Shown: positions 17,101 through 25,392, counted from the stretch's first letter. The stretch is 64,000 nt of DNA from UBA1205 sp045598105 (GCA_045598105.1 JAZLLK010000088.1:1-64000); one strand, 5' to 3'. The notes: generated by a model from the sequence alone, not told the origin. Made by a program: numbers and translations.

Positions 17101-18598
17101 TGCTGTCAGGACATTCTATATGCCCGTTGAATTGCCTGTTTCCTGCATCACCTTGCAGGGATATATTATGTATATAGGTGCCTTTGAAATTAATAGCCTG
17201 TATGTTACCTTTAATACGGGTGCTCATGTCGGCTATTTTTACACCATGACCTTCCAGACTTATGTTGCCGCTAATGTCACCCAGCATGTCGGTTTTTAGC
17301 AGCGTGCCCAGTTGCAGACTCTGCACGTTCACCTCTCCGTTATAAGTCAGCTTTTTATCGGCATAGTTACAATCGGCATTGCATGTAAAGTCGCCCATGT
17401 TGCTTTTTCCTTCCAATTTGGTGTAAAAGTTATTGTACGTACCGTCAAATACACCCTGCACATATAGCTGTTTTAGTTGCAGCAACCGGGTGGGTATGCG
17501 GATACTTTTGCCTTGCGGCAAACGAAATGCCGCCACATCCTTCATATCTGCCTTCAACTGATGACAGTTTACGTCTATATGCGTCTGCTTTATATGCGGA
17601 AGCCCCTTGCAGTGTATGTCGCCTATAAAACAGGTAAAAGGCGATATGGCCACACGGGCATCACTCAGCTTTATGTCGGCCAGCGGCCCCGTGAGTTGCC
17701 CGTATATATCCGTCATATTAGGCATGCCCTGCATAGAACGTACAAAATACGACAAATCTGCCGTGTTAAAATGCGAAGAATGAAGACAGGTATTGAAAAT
17801 TATATCCTCCTCAAAATTTTTAAAACTTTTATAATTCTCAAAGTTAAAACCAAAATCCATGTTTACATCACTGCCGTTGGCTGTGGTAAAATGTGTGGCA
17901 TGACTGTATATACCATGTTTCCACAATTCCAGCCTGCCTTTATATGCAGTTAACTCAAATCCCGACCGCTCCCTGCATCTTAACTCGTCTATGTAAAAAT
18001 TGAGACTGTCACCTACTATTATCATCTGCTCCATTTTGGTGTTGATATCAGTGAGTATCATATTGCTGTAGTTCCATAATCCCGGCTCGTCCTCGCCGGC
18101 ACGGTTGTCATTACGTAAGTGATATTTACTGTTACACAAAGTAAGATGCTGAAAGTTGATGACCATTTTCTGCGGCTTGGGCTTGTTACTTTTGAAAAAA
18201 TCAATAAAAAACCGCATGTTCATATCATTTTCACCTTCATAGGTACGCATGTATACATCAGCACTGTCTATATATACATTGTTGAACTCCATGTAGCGGG
18301 ATTTAAATATGGGAAAATCCATGCGAACATGGTCCGCCGATATTAAATTGTTGCCTTTTTGGTCACATATTTGCAGCCCTTTTACAACTATTTTTAAATT
18401 AAAGTCTATTCTTAACCGGTCTATGCTTATATCCGTCTGCATTTTTTTTGCCAGTAAGCGGGTGGCCTGTTTGCCCGCCATAGTTTGCACCGTAGGTATA
18501 CATAAAGAGCCTAACACTATAATAATCAACCCTATAAGGCAGACCATTGTAATGCCCGTTACTTTGCCCGTTTTCTTTAATGCAAACTTTATATTCAT
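14138..18598 (-). CDS. tamB: TamB-like translocation and assembly module protein
   Basis: A 1486-residue protein. It has one N-terminal membrane helix (about 15-38) and a very long beta-rich repetitive body typical of AsmA/TamB-type lipid-transfer proteins. The C-terminal DUF490 domain contains TIIGRGAGTVELNVSPETG, GDPKGTMDVKA, LFLGMFES and the terminal ITAEYKITKDGALKVKAFN region. Known for the family: bridges inner and outer membranes and takes part in phospholipid transport or outer membrane protein assembly with a BamA-like partner. A TamA/BamA partner gene is not adjacent. It is transcribed alone from a good promoter element. Confidence 0.88.
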   Translation of the reverse strand: MNIKFALKKTGKVTGITMVCLIGLIIIVLGSLCIPTVQTMAGKQATRLLAKKMQTDISIDRLRIDFNLKIVVKGLQICDQKGNNLISADHVRMDFPIFKSRYMEFNNVYIDSADVYMRTYEGENDMNMRFFIDFFKSNKPKPQKMVINFQHLTLCNSKYHLRNDNRAGEDEPGLWNYSNMILTDINTKMEQMIIVGDSLNFYIDELRCRERSGFELTAYKGRLELWKHGIYSHATHFTTANGSDVNMDFGFNFENYKSFKNFEEDIIFNTCLHSSHFNTADLSYFVRSMQGMPNMTDIYGQLTGPLADIKLSDARVAISPFTCFIGDIHCKGLPHIKQTHIDVNCHQLKADMKDVAAFRLPQGKSIRIPTRLLQLKQLYVQGVFDGTYNNFYTKLEGKSNMGDFTCNADCNYADKKLTYNGEVNVQSLQLGTLLKTDMLGDISGNISLEGHGVKIADMSTRIKGNIQAINFKGTYIHNISLQGDAGNRQFNGHIECPDSNFNIEFDGLVDFDKETPVYNFTSDIRNINLSKLKLFRMDSNACIGTHVEVNMAGRTLDSLYGDLTLSRIAYAENNVTYYIPDITVTTEQYTDNKQDIMISSDILEAKLYGDFQYRNIINACKHTLHTYLPSLIPMPQMEEGTPVQTLYASAHMEHSLPVIELFLPQITFAEGLSLNAYLCELDNEILLDANIPVLQLKKQCLRDIEVKSSSDRQNMDVNISCSGFQFKANDTLNDINHIKLKSVISTDTITFTANALGNSINKLEDVYMEGMAGFWNSKHLFVSLTNGSVLWNEESFLLDTFNRVVFSPNLIHVDNFGIRSHNDRSLQVYSQANAQNEEAIFFDFNNIELGMLNIFLNRFNITLQGSATGKGGILNTSNKKQFAVGSGIEVKDFYFNDAPLGFLDARTMWQSQVSKLFINADLYMDSTKEDRLTNINGYFDPLNKYIDLDGDIRNFNLKTLEPYLKSFAYKLEGYGTGTLSFKGPVRDPKLLGEVTVHSGVMGIDYLKTEYTIHNKTISFVDTGFIFNNVTVSDMYNNKIAVNGMITHHKLKNWGLNLRMRASNALALNTTLKDNNLFYGKAFVTGNISMKGQAGDIIQINADVNTEPKTDISLLFDWSTSADESKVITFVSPYNEKKDEEFNASGTNIGVNMKIKATPEAIVRVNLDPSIGGTIIGRGAGTVELNVSPETGFNIYGVYTLSDGVFNIAYGDILTRSFKLQNGGTISWTGDPKGTMDVKAIQSTKVSVNNLVSGNEEQGSYRPVSVNNILSLKGNLLKPDFNFSFDMPDADENIKTIVYNSIDTSDREEMVKQMVAVLFLGMFESNDAATAGSTINSGIGYSISELVSYQINKFVSSISDNLDVRVAYRSNEDNAENEYSVDVGGSFLNNRLTIKTSLGVLDQKDIDNSDRFLGDITAEYKITKDGALKVKAFNVTNQQDKLEYTSKYSQGIGFSFSKDFNTFKDLFTRKKKQPYRQQGANADTTSR

Positions 18599-18637
18599 TA
18601 TTATCCTATAATACTAATAAATACAATTATTCTGCCA

Positions 18638-18645
18638 CAAAGGTA
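18638..18645 (-). promoter_or_regulatory. -7 promoter element (TACCTTTG) for tamB
   Basis: TACCTTTG on the minus strand, 39 bases upstream of the tamB start, matches TAnnTTTG. Confidence 0.68.
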
Positions 18646-18830
18646 AAAAAAATACATTTTATACCTGATATTTTTTTTTATTTTGTATTAACTTACTTTT
18701 GTTTATTCCTTTTTGGTGAACAGTCGTGGCCTGTAAAAGGGAACAGAAATGGAATAATGTGATGCAATGTGTTGAAAATTATGTAATTATTATATTTTTG
18801 AAAAAAATGTCGCGGTATTGGGTTTTTTGC

Positions 18831-18838
18831 TAATTTTG
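18831..18838 (+). promoter_or_regulatory. -7 promoter element (TAATTTTG) for the lysozyme-like gene
   Basis: TAATTTTG followed by CC lies 34 bases upstream of the start at 18873 and matches TAnnTTTG. Confidence 0.62.
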
Positions 18839-18872
18839 CCGTCCCTTGTTGTAGGAATGTAATTACTGTAAC

Positions 18873-19976
18873 ATGAACGTTTGGAAGAGTTTAACCGTAA
18901 AACAAAAAATATATCAGGTATGCGTGCACCTGTTGGCAGCCGTAGGGGTGGCCATAATAGGTGCGTGGGCTTTATATCAGCTGGGTGCCAGTAATAATAG
19001 TGGCCACATAGATAGGAATAACAGGTATTTAGCCAATTATAAAAACATGCAGCCCGTTGATAGTACTAATGAGCAGGCAGTGCGTATGGAGCACTATTTG
19101 GATATGGTGCTGCTGAGTAAAATATATCCTCATAATGCCATGCAAATATATTTGGCCGACCGTTATGGTGATAATCCAGAGGCCATACGCCGTATGATGT
19201 ATGCCGTGAATGTATATTTACAGCACGATACTGCCGCCTCGGCGTATAATACCGCCAAACAACGCATAGCCGATATATATGCCGGATTTCACGTTAATCC
19301 TCAATGCGGTAATGCTATTCCGTGGATGAACGATTCCAACTGGGCCGTGCTCAAGATTGCCCTGGCTAAAGATACAGCCGCCATACGTAAAGCTGCCGCC
19401 CTCACCGGCGTGGATGCCCGCCTTATAGCCGGATGTACCGTGGGTGAGCAAATACGCCTGTTTAATACCAAACGTGAAGAAATTAAGCAGCATTTGGGCC
19501 CGGTAGCTATGACAGTGCAATCACAGTTTTCCTATGGTGTAAACGGTATAAAGGAGCCTACCGCCATACGTGTTGAACGCCAGCTTAAAGATAGTACCTC
19601 TCCTTTCTATATGGGTAAAGCGTATGAGCATCTGCTGGATTTTAACACCGAAGATACCACACAGGAGCGGCGTAACCGCCTTACCGACTGGCATCACCAT
19701 TTATACTCCTACATATATACCGCCTGCATACTTAAGCAAACTATGCTGCAGTGGAAGCGGGCCGGTTACGATATTTCCGACCGCCCCGATATATTGTACA
19801 CCCTGTTTAATTTGGGTTTTAATGCCTCACAGCCCCACGCCGACCCGCAATGTGGCGGTTCGTCCATACGGGTAAATGATAAGGTATATACCTTTGGCGG
19901 CTTGGGGTATGATTTTTTCTACTCCGGTGAGTTGGCACAGGAATTTCCCGTGAGCAGGCATTTATTTAAAGATTAA
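18873..19976 (+). CDS. membrane-anchored protein with a lysozyme/transglycosylase-like region (DUF1402-like)
   Basis: A 367-residue protein with one membrane helix at 18-38 and the rest probably periplasmic. The stretch VDARLIAGCTVGEQIRLF (180-197) resembles the helix of lytic enzymes that carries the catalytic Glu (here E192), and is followed by QSQFSYGVNGIKEPTA. Later RPDILYTLFNLGF and FGGLGYDFFYSGELAQEFP look strongly constrained. I recall similar uncharacterised proteins grouped with DUF1402; assignment as a muramidase-like fold is inference. It is followed 7 bases later by a phosphodiester glycosidase gene, which supports a cell-wall or surface glycan role. Confidence 0.6.
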   Translation: MNVWKSLTVKQKIYQVCVHLLAAVGVAIIGAWALYQLGASNNSGHIDRNNRYLANYKNMQPVDSTNEQAVRMEHYLDMVLLSKIYPHNAMQIYLADRYGDNPEAIRRMMYAVNVYLQHDTAASAYNTAKQRIADIYAGFHVNPQCGNAIPWMNDSNWAVLKIALAKDTAAIRKAAALTGVDARLIAGCTVGEQIRLFNTKREEIKQHLGPVAMTVQSQFSYGVNGIKEPTAIRVERQLKDSTSPFYMGKAYEHLLDFNTEDTTQERRNRLTDWHHHLYSYIYTACILKQTMLQWKRAGYDISDRPDILYTLFNLGFNASQPHADPQCGGSSIRVNDKVYTFGGLGYDFFYSGELAQEFPVSRHLFKD

Positions 19977-19983
19977 TATAAAT

Positions 19984-20715
19984 ATGAATATGAAACATTG
20001 GCAGGTGTGCATAGCTGCCCTTTTACTTATAGCCGGCAGCGTGTGCGTGGCAGCGTGGCGTAGCTGTAATACGACCACAAATGAGCCTGTTAGTATAGAT
20101 ACTACAGGTGAACTTGTAGCGTACTATCCTTCTTTTTCCTCTATCAGGCTGGTATGCGGTAACATGCCTTATAACGACAGCTCCGTGGTGCTGTGCGCCG
20201 AGGCCGCATATACCCATGCCATATTACGTACATTCTCACACGCCAATATCGACGGTGACCACGTGAGTAACGGCGTGCGTTATGCCGGTGCTGAATGTAC
20301 CGATAATACAGGCCGATTTGTGTACTATAACCACCAATGGAAGTTTGTAAACGATACCGCCAATACCGAATTGGACTCCGCAACCCTTGACACCTGCGGT
20401 ATGGGCTTTGGCCAAAGCATGGTAATATATAATAAGAACGTAGTAAAACCTGTGCGTAGCCTAAAGCAGGTTGCCCATTTTCGCTGCCTGTGTGAAAAAG
20501 ATAACCGCTTGTGTATCATAGATAGTAAAGATACTATTACCTTTGGACATTTTATATATCTTTTGGCCGCCTACGGCGTAAATAATGCCATTTACTTAGA
20601 TATGGGCCGCGGATGGAATCACTCGTGGTACCGCCACGCCGATGGCACTTTGGTGGAAATATATCCTAAAAAACACCCGTTTTGCACTAATTGGATAGCC
20701 TTTGTAAAGGAATAA
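19984..20715 (+). CDS. phosphodiester glycosidase (NAGPA) family protein
   Basis: A 243-residue exported protein with an N-terminal hydrophobic segment (about 7-25). The C-terminal half matches the phosphodiester glycosidase family (DUF2233/NAGPA): RLCIIDSKDTITFGHFIYLL, NAIYLDMGRGWNHSWYRHAD and a final TNWIAFVKE. The family includes the mammalian uncovering enzyme and bacterial enzymes acting on sugar-phosphate diesters, which in bacteria may be teichoic-acid-like or glycolipid bonds. It shares a promoter with the lysozyme-like gene 7 bases upstream. No clear terminator follows. Confidence 0.72.
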   Translation: MNMKHWQVCIAALLLIAGSVCVAAWRSCNTTTNEPVSIDTTGELVAYYPSFSSIRLVCGNMPYNDSSVVLCAEAAYTHAILRTFSHANIDGDHVSNGVRYAGAECTDNTGRFVYYNHQWKFVNDTANTELDSATLDTCGMGFGQSMVIYNKNVVKPVRSLKQVAHFRCLCEKDNRLCIIDSKDTITFGHFIYLLAAYGVNNAIYLDMGRGWNHSWYRHADGTLVEIYPKKHPFCTNWIAFVKE

Positions 20716-20900
20716 ATGCACGCCATTGCCCGCATTGTGGTACCAAAATTAGCCTTTTTTGTGCATAAACATAAAATTTATCAACATTAAAATGGTGAAA
20801 AATAAGACTGCTTTGTTGAAAATATTGTTCGTAATAAATTTATTTACTGTGTTTTGATAAAATATTGATACTTTATAAGCTTTGGTATGCAAAAAAATGG

Positions 20901-20908
20901 TACCTTTG
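20901..20908 (+). promoter_or_regulatory. -7 promoter element (TACCTTTG) for rpsF-rpsR-rplI
   Basis: TACCTTTG followed by CA matches TAnnTTTG. TTTG at 20881-20884 could be the -33 element (16-base spacing). The leader to the rpsF start is about 45 bases; I do not see the S6:S18-binding hairpin in it. Confidence 0.72.
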
Positions 20909-20954
20909 CAAACTAATTTTTAAGTTTAATAATTAATAATAAAACACAAAATTT

Positions 20955-21305
20955 ATGGTAAAACAATACGAAGCTGTTTTCATTATGACTCCCGTTTTAT
21001 CTGAAGATCAGATGAAGGAAACAGCACAAAAGTTTGAAAAAATCATACTTGACAATGGTGGTGAAATAGTACACCAGGAAAATTGGGGTATGAGAAAGTT
21101 AGCTTATCCTATTAAAAAGAAATCATCAGGATTCTATCACTTATTTGAATTTAAGGCAGAAGCTTCTTTTGTTAAAGAATTTGAAATTCAGCTTAAACGT
21201 GATGAAAGAATTATGCGTTTCTTAACTGTTTCATTGGATAAAGACGCCATTGAATACAATATTAAACGTCGTGAAGGTAAAACCAATAAAAACGAACAGG
21301 AGTAA
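20955..21305 (+). CDS. rpsF: 30S ribosomal protein S6
   Basis: A 116-residue S6. Family features: YEAVFIMTPVLSEDQMKE at the start, GGEIVHQENWGMRKLAYPIKKK in the middle, and a C-terminal basic tail (NIKRREGKTNKNEQE). It binds the central domain of 16S rRNA together with S18, whose gene follows 5 bases later. The order rpsF-rpsR-rplI is the usual one in Bacteroidota. Confidence 0.97.
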   Translation: MVKQYEAVFIMTPVLSEDQMKETAQKFEKIILDNGGEIVHQENWGMRKLAYPIKKKSSGFYHLFEFKAEASFVKEFEIQLKRDERIMRFLTVSLDKDAIEYNIKRREGKTNKNEQE

Positions 21306-21310
21306 TAGTT

Positions 21311-21589
21311 ATGGCACAAGCAAATACAGATATCAGATATCTTACCCCCATTGCGGTAGATGTAAAAAAGAAAAAATATTGTCGTTTTAAAAAGGCAGGT
21401 ATTAAATATATAGACTATAAAGATGCTCAATATTTATTGAGATTTGTAAATGACCAGGGTAAAATATTACCTCGTCGTCTTACCGGTACCTCATTAAAAT
21501 ATCAAAAGAAAGTGGCACAAGCCATTAAAAGAGCTCGTCATATAGCCATTATGCCTTACGTTGGTGACAATTTAAAAGATAACAAATAG
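21311..21589 (+). CDS. rpsR: 30S ribosomal protein S18
   Basis: A 92-residue S18. The conserved region KKYCRFKKAGIKYIDYKDAQ and the basic ILPRRLTGTSLKYQKKVAQA with final ARHIAIMPY are all present. It forms a dimer with S6 on the ribosomal platform. It is preceded by AGGAG 7-11 bases from the start, a stronger ribosome-binding site than most genes here. Confidence 0.97.
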   Translation: MAQANTDIRYLTPIAVDVKKKKYCRFKKAGIKYIDYKDAQYLLRFVNDQGKILPRRLTGTSLKYQKKVAQAIKRARHIAIMPYVGDNLKDNK

Positions 21590-21602
21590 TAGGAGGATAG
21601 TC

Positions 21603-22049
21603 ATGGATATAATATTAATACAAGACGTAGCCAATTTAGGCTTTGAAAACGATATAGTTACTGTAAAAAACGGTTATGCACGTAACTTTTTGTTCCCACA
21701 AAGATTAGCTATTCCCGCTACCGAATCTAATCGTAAAGTGTTAGCCGAAAACCTTAAACAAAGAGCCGGTAAATTAGCACAAATGAAAGCTGCTGCAGAA
21801 GCTATGGCTGCTAAAATTAACGATGTTATCGTAGAAGTAAAGGTAAAAGCCACTGCCGAAGGTGGAGTATATGGTTCCGTTACCGCTCAGCAGGTAGTGG
21901 ATGCTTTAAAAGAACAGCACCAAATAGAATTAGACCGTAAAAAAATAAGCATGCCTGCAGCTGTAAAAGAATTAGGTCAGTTCAAAGTGAATGTTCCTTT
22001 ACATAAAGAAGTAAAAGCCGAATTTACCTTAAATGTAGTAGCTGAATAG
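21603..22049 (+). CDS. rplI: 50S ribosomal protein L9
   Basis: A 148-residue L9. The N-terminal rRNA-binding domain has DVANLGFENDIVTVKNGYAR with NFLFPQRLA; a long connecting helix (KLAQMKAAAEAMAAKI) and a C-terminal domain ending in VPLHKEVKAEFTLNVV follow. An AGGAGG Shine-Dalgarno lies just upstream (21592-21597), which is unusual for Bacteroidota. It ends the ribosomal operon before the terminator at 22073. Confidence 0.97.
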   Translation: MDIILIQDVANLGFENDIVTVKNGYARNFLFPQRLAIPATESNRKVLAENLKQRAGKLAQMKAAAEAMAAKINDVIVEVKVKATAEGGVYGSVTAQQVVDALKEQHQIELDRKKISMPAAVKELGQFKVNVPLHKEVKAEFTLNVVAE

Positions 22050-22072
22050 TTGTTACTTTAAGTGAATGATAT

Positions 22073-22104
22073 AAAGCACTCTTGTTTTTAGAGTGCTTTT
22101 TTTT
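22073..22104 (+). terminator. Rho-independent terminator after rplI
   Basis: A 10-bp perfect stem (AAAGCACTCT / AGAGTGCTTT, 7-base loop) with a T-run. It closes the rpsF-rpsR-rplI operon. Confidence 0.9.
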
Positions 22105-22170
22105 GTGCCATAAGGTACGGCACAAAAAATATTAACTGCAGGCAGTGCCTTGCAGTAGTAAAAAAAATGC

Positions 22171-22178
22171 TATCTTTG
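22171..22178 (+). promoter_or_regulatory. promoter for adk (TATCTTTG)
   Basis: TATCTTTG followed by CC matches TAnnTTTG. TTG at 22150-22152 gives an 18-base spacing. The adk start lies 58 bases downstream. Confidence 0.7.
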
Positions 22179-22236
22179 CCAACGTAATTGCCTATAGGTA
22201 ATAATAAATAAGTTAAAATATTAAAATAGTACAAAT

Positions 22237-22806
22237 ATGTTAAATATAGCATTATTCGGGCCTCCGGGTTCGGGCAAAGGAACACAATCAAAGTTCATAC
22301 TTGAAAAATACGGCTTGGATTATATCTCCACAGGTGATATACTTCGTGAGCAAATAGCTAAGCAGACGCCGCCGGGCTTGCAGGCTAAAAATTTGATAGA
22401 CCATGGTCAGTTGGTACCTGACGAATTGGTGGTAAAGCTTATAGAAGATAAGCTAAGTGCTACCGTAAATTCTAAGGGATTCCTTTTTGACGGATTTCCC
22501 CGTACCTTGTCTCAGGCCGAAATATTGGAAAACATGTTGAAAAATCATCATATGAGCCTTAATGGCATGGTAAGTTTGGAAGTTCCTCAAAACGAACTTA
22601 CCCAGCGTTTGCTTGACAGAGCTAAAGTGCAGGGACGCAGTGATGATACTAAGGAAGTAATAGAACAAAGATTTAAAGAATACGAGTCTAAAACCATGCC
22701 GGTAATAGGTTTTTATAAAGGGTTAAATAAATATTACCCCATTAAGGGAGTAGGTACCTTAGAAGAAGTATTCCAAAGAGTGCAGCAGGCTATAGCAGGC
22801 ATGTAA
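22237..22806 (+). CDS. adk: adenylate kinase
   Basis: A 189-residue adenylate kinase that balances AMP, ADP and ATP. The P-loop GPPGSGKGT is at 8-16, the AMP-binding region includes DYISTGDILRE and LFDGFPRTLSQAE, and the lid region has DRAKVQGRSDDTKE. The lid is the short form with no zinc-binding Cys cluster, as is common in Bacteroidota. It has its own promoter and terminator. Confidence 0.96.
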   Translation: MLNIALFGPPGSGKGTQSKFILEKYGLDYISTGDILREQIAKQTPPGLQAKNLIDHGQLVPDELVVKLIEDKLSATVNSKGFLFDGFPRTLSQAEILENMLKNHHMSLNGMVSLEVPQNELTQRLLDRAKVQGRSDDTKEVIEQRFKEYESKTMPVIGFYKGLNKYYPIKGVGTLEEVFQRVQQAIAGM

Positions 22807-22823
22807 TGCATAATATGGTTTTT

Positions 22824-22860
22824 AAAAAAAGGAAATATTCTATGGATATTTCCTTTTTTT
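22824..22860 (+). terminator. Rho-independent terminator after adk
   Basis: A 15-bp perfect stem (core AAGGAAATAT / ATATTTCCTT, 7-base loop) ends in a T-run. The A-run on the other side allows it to act in both directions, which suits the minus-strand gene ending at 22890. Confidence 0.9.
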
Positions 22861-22889
22861 TGGGGGGGTGGTGTATGTGGGTATATTGC

Positions 22890-23750
22890 TTATAAACGTA
22901 GGCGGTCAAAATTTTTACCGAATACACCGCTGGTTTTGGCTATGGACAAAAAAGCGGAATCGTCGGTGTCTTTTATTATTTTTATAATTCGCTGTTTATC
23001 TTCGCGATGAGCTATTACTAATAGTATTTCTTTTTCTTCTTTGGTGTAGGAACCGTAGCCTTTGAGCAGGGTGGCACCTCGGTGCAATTCCTGATTTATT
23101 TTGTCGGAAATTTCTTCGTTTTTATTAGAGAATACCATAATTTGAAACGTTTGTTTGTATCCGTCCAGTACCATGTCGCTTATGGTACCATAGGCAAACA
23201 TGGCTACATAACTATATACCAGGCATTCTATGTTACGTATAATAAAATAGGAGCAGCCTATAATAATTATGTTCATGGCCAATGACAGTTTGCCGTATGA
23301 TATGTTTCTGTAGTGATTTATTACCATGGCTATAATATCGGTGCCGCCGGTATTGCCGCCATAGTTAATGGCTATGCCCACGCCTACGCCGGCCAGCATA
23401 GAGCCTATGAGTGAGCACATGAATTTATCGTCGGTTAGCGGGTGTGGAAATAGCGGTTGAAATACCGAGAAAAATGCCGACAGCAGGGCGGTACATATAA
23501 TGGTATTAATGCTGAATTGTCGGCCTAATATTTTGTAGGCGCATAGTACCATGCCACCGTTAATAACAAAGGCAGATATGCCTATGGGTATTTTTAGTGA
23601 AAAATACAGCAGTGAAGCTATACCGCTTACACCGCCGCCCATAAGTTGGCTGGGAATTAAAAATGCTGACCATGCAAAAGCAAATAAGGCTAAGCCGGCG
23701 GCTATGAGCACCCAGTTACGTATGTTTGTCATGAGTGATTGTGTTTTCAT
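22890..23750 (-). CDS. YitT family membrane protein (DUF161 with C-terminal DUF2179)
   Basis: A 286-residue protein. About six membrane helices cover residues 10-195, with the family's Gly-rich LMGGGVSGIASLLY and INYGGNTGGTDIIAMVIN motifs. The C-terminal soluble DUF2179 domain includes MVFSNKNEEISDKI and RGATLLKGYGSYTKEEKEIL. The family is widespread and its transport substrate is not established. It stands as a single gene, 123 bases downstream of the serine-rich protein gene. Confidence 0.88.
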   Translation of the reverse strand: MKTQSLMTNIRNWVLIAAGLALFAFAWSAFLIPSQLMGGGVSGIASLLYFSLKIPIGISAFVINGGMVLCAYKILGRQFSINTIICTALLSAFFSVFQPLFPHPLTDDKFMCSLIGSMLAGVGVGIAINYGGNTGGTDIIAMVINHYRNISYGKLSLAMNIIIIGCSYFIIRNIECLVYSYVAMFAYGTISDMVLDGYKQTFQIMVFSNKNEEISDKINQELHRGATLLKGYGSYTKEEKEILLVIAHREDKQRIIKIIKDTDDSAFLSIAKTSGVFGKNFDRLRL

Positions 23751-23802
23751 TGCAAGTAATATTTGTTAGTGTTAAGTATGTATTAATTTATGTTTAAAGT
23801 AA

Positions 23803-23829
23803 TCAGCACCAATCAATGATTGGTGCTGA
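23803..23829 (-). terminator. possible terminator of the serine-rich protein gene
   Basis: A near-perfect palindrome (TCAGCACCAAT / ATTGGTGCTGA around a short loop) lies 45 bases after the stop at 23874. The T-tract on the minus strand is poor, so termination strength is uncertain. Confidence 0.45.
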
Positions 23830-23873
23830 CAGGTAAGGTGTTAGTGTATGGTTAGGTAGTATGAAGCTATGTG

Positions 23874-25337
23874 TTATCGTACACTACGGTTGCTTGTGGC
23901 AGTGGCGGAGCTGCTGCCTGATGAGGGTGCGCTTTTGGTGGCGGTACCCGATGTGCTGCGGCTTACGCCTGAAGTGCCGGAGGTAGTGCTGCGGTTACTG
24001 CTGCTGCTTGAGCTGCTGCCTACCGAGGATCGGCTACTTCCTGAAGTGCTGTACGATGAAGTCTTGGCGGTGCTACTACTGCTGCTGCTTTTTACGGCAG
24101 AGCCGGAGGTGCTGCCCGAGCTGCTACGAACAGTGTTGTAGGAGCTGCTGCTTGTGGAGCGATTACTGCTGCCTGAGGAGGTATTGTAGGAAGTATTTCT
24201 GTTAGCCGTGGTATTGCTGCTACTGCTGCTACTCCTTACGGCGGAGCCGGAGGTGCTGCCCGAGCTGCTACGAACCACATTTGATGTGCTATTGTTGCTA
24301 CCGGTAGTACTGCGATTGGTAACAGCGCCGGTAGAGGTGCTTACACTACGGTTAGCCGAAGTAGCAGAGGTGGCAGTAGCGGTGGCTTTTGCAGCGGCAC
24401 TTACAGGGTTGGCTGATGTGGGTACGCTGCGGTTGGTGGCAGTGGTGGTTTTGGTAACCGATGCGGTAGTGCCCAGCTCGGTAGGACGCTTAATGGCCAA
24501 CTTGTCAGCTTCTGCGGTGTTCTCGCTCTTGTAGGTGCTTATATCGTTTTTAAAGTCGGATATGCCTTTACTGATCACTTCTTTATCAGAGGATGTACGC
24601 ATAGATGCTACTGCGTTTTCATTAAAGTATGTGTTCAATTCCTTTTCGGTAGGCATATCGGCTATAAGTGAGGTCTCCTCAGTAGTATAGTACGATTCAT
24701 TCCACTTGTCAAAGTCCTTATTTACCAGGCTGCCATCATTGCTGGAGTAGGCAAAGCGGGAGGTGGCGTTAATGCCGGTATTGTTGTTAATACCGCCCTG
24801 AACATTATCACGGTGTGCATAGTTGCCATTGTTATAGCCGCGGTTGCTGTTGTTATAACCATGGTTGCCATTATTATAGCCATGGTTAGAGTTGTGAGGA
24901 CGATATTCACCGGGGCGACCATAGCCGGGACGATAGTGGGAATTATTGCGATAGTAACGGCCGTTATTAAAGGAGCTAAAGCTTCTGTAATAGTAAGGAC
25001 GATAGTAGTTATCCCAATAATTATCGCATTCATATATAATGGTGAGTGCGTAACGACGGGCTAAATTCGATTGATAAATAGCGTAGCGGTACATGCCTCT
25101 ATTGAATAAATATTTGGCATATTCCTGATGGTTGTAGGCTTTGGAAAGGTAGCCTGACGTATAGTAGTTATAGTAATATACCATATCATAGGCTTCACCT
25201 ATAATGTACGATGTTTTGTTTAAAAAATTGCGTGCAGATGATCTGCTCACGTAAGCGTTGGCATTCATGCTGCTTATAATAATGGCTACAAGCAGACCGG
25301 CGGCCAGGCTATGACGAATGTTTTTTATTGTTTTCAT
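23874..25337 (-). CDS. secreted protein with Ser/Thr-rich low-complexity C-terminus, unknown function
   Basis: A 487-residue protein with a signal peptide (about 1-28, ending NANA). Residues 40-110 form a Tyr-rich helical domain (YDMVYYYNYYTSGYLSKAYN, later YAIYQSNLARRYALTIIYEC). Next comes an Asn/Gly/Tyr-rich stretch of NHGYNNGN-type repeats. The last 190 residues are almost entirely Ser, Thr, Asn, Ala, Gly and Arg, with a duplicated unit VRSSSGSTSGSAV. No known domain or sorting tail is recognised. A strong Shine-Dalgarno (AAGGAGGG) precedes the start, which suggests high expression. The tail could be a glycosylated spacer or surface polymer; this is inference. Confidence 0.7.
   Translation of the reverse strand: MKTIKNIRHSLAAGLLVAIIISSMNANAYVSRSSARNFLNKTSYIIGEAYDMVYYYNYYTSGYLSKAYNHQEYAKYLFNRGMYRYAIYQSNLARRYALTIIYECDNYWDNYYRPYYYRSFSSFNNGRYYRNNSHYRPGYGRPGEYRPHNSNHGYNNGNHGYNNSNRGYNNGNYAHRDNVQGGINNNTGINATSRFAYSSNDGSLVNKDFDKWNESYYTTEETSLIADMPTEKELNTYFNENAVASMRTSSDKEVISKGISDFKNDISTYKSENTAEADKLAIKRPTELGTTASVTKTTTATNRSVPTSANPVSAAAKATATATSATSANRSVSTSTGAVTNRSTTGSNNSTSNVVRSSSGSTSGSAVRSSSSSSNTTANRNTSYNTSSGSSNRSTSSSSYNTVRSSSGSTSGSAVKSSSSSSTAKTSSYSTSGSSRSSVGSSSSSSSNRSTTSGTSGVSRSTSGTATKSAPSSGSSSATATSNRSVR
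24100..24131. repeat. first copy of a 32-bp direct repeat inside the serine-rich gene
   Basis: Identical to 24244-24275 over 32 bases, within a longer stretch of about 60 bases of similar sequence. It encodes the VRSSSGSTSGSAV unit and points to internal duplication. Confidence 0.85.
24244..24275. repeat. second copy of the 32-bp direct repeat
   Basis: Identical to 24100-24131; the two copies are 144 bases apart, in frame. Confidence 0.85.
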
Positions 25338-25392
25338 GGTACCCTCCTTTTAATTTTAGATGTGTACTTATTCTATATTTTTATTATATCAA

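Noticed and set aside
20905..20955. S6:S18-binding leader hairpin
   Set aside because: The ~45-base leader is AT-rich with no suitable stem, so no leader motif is called.
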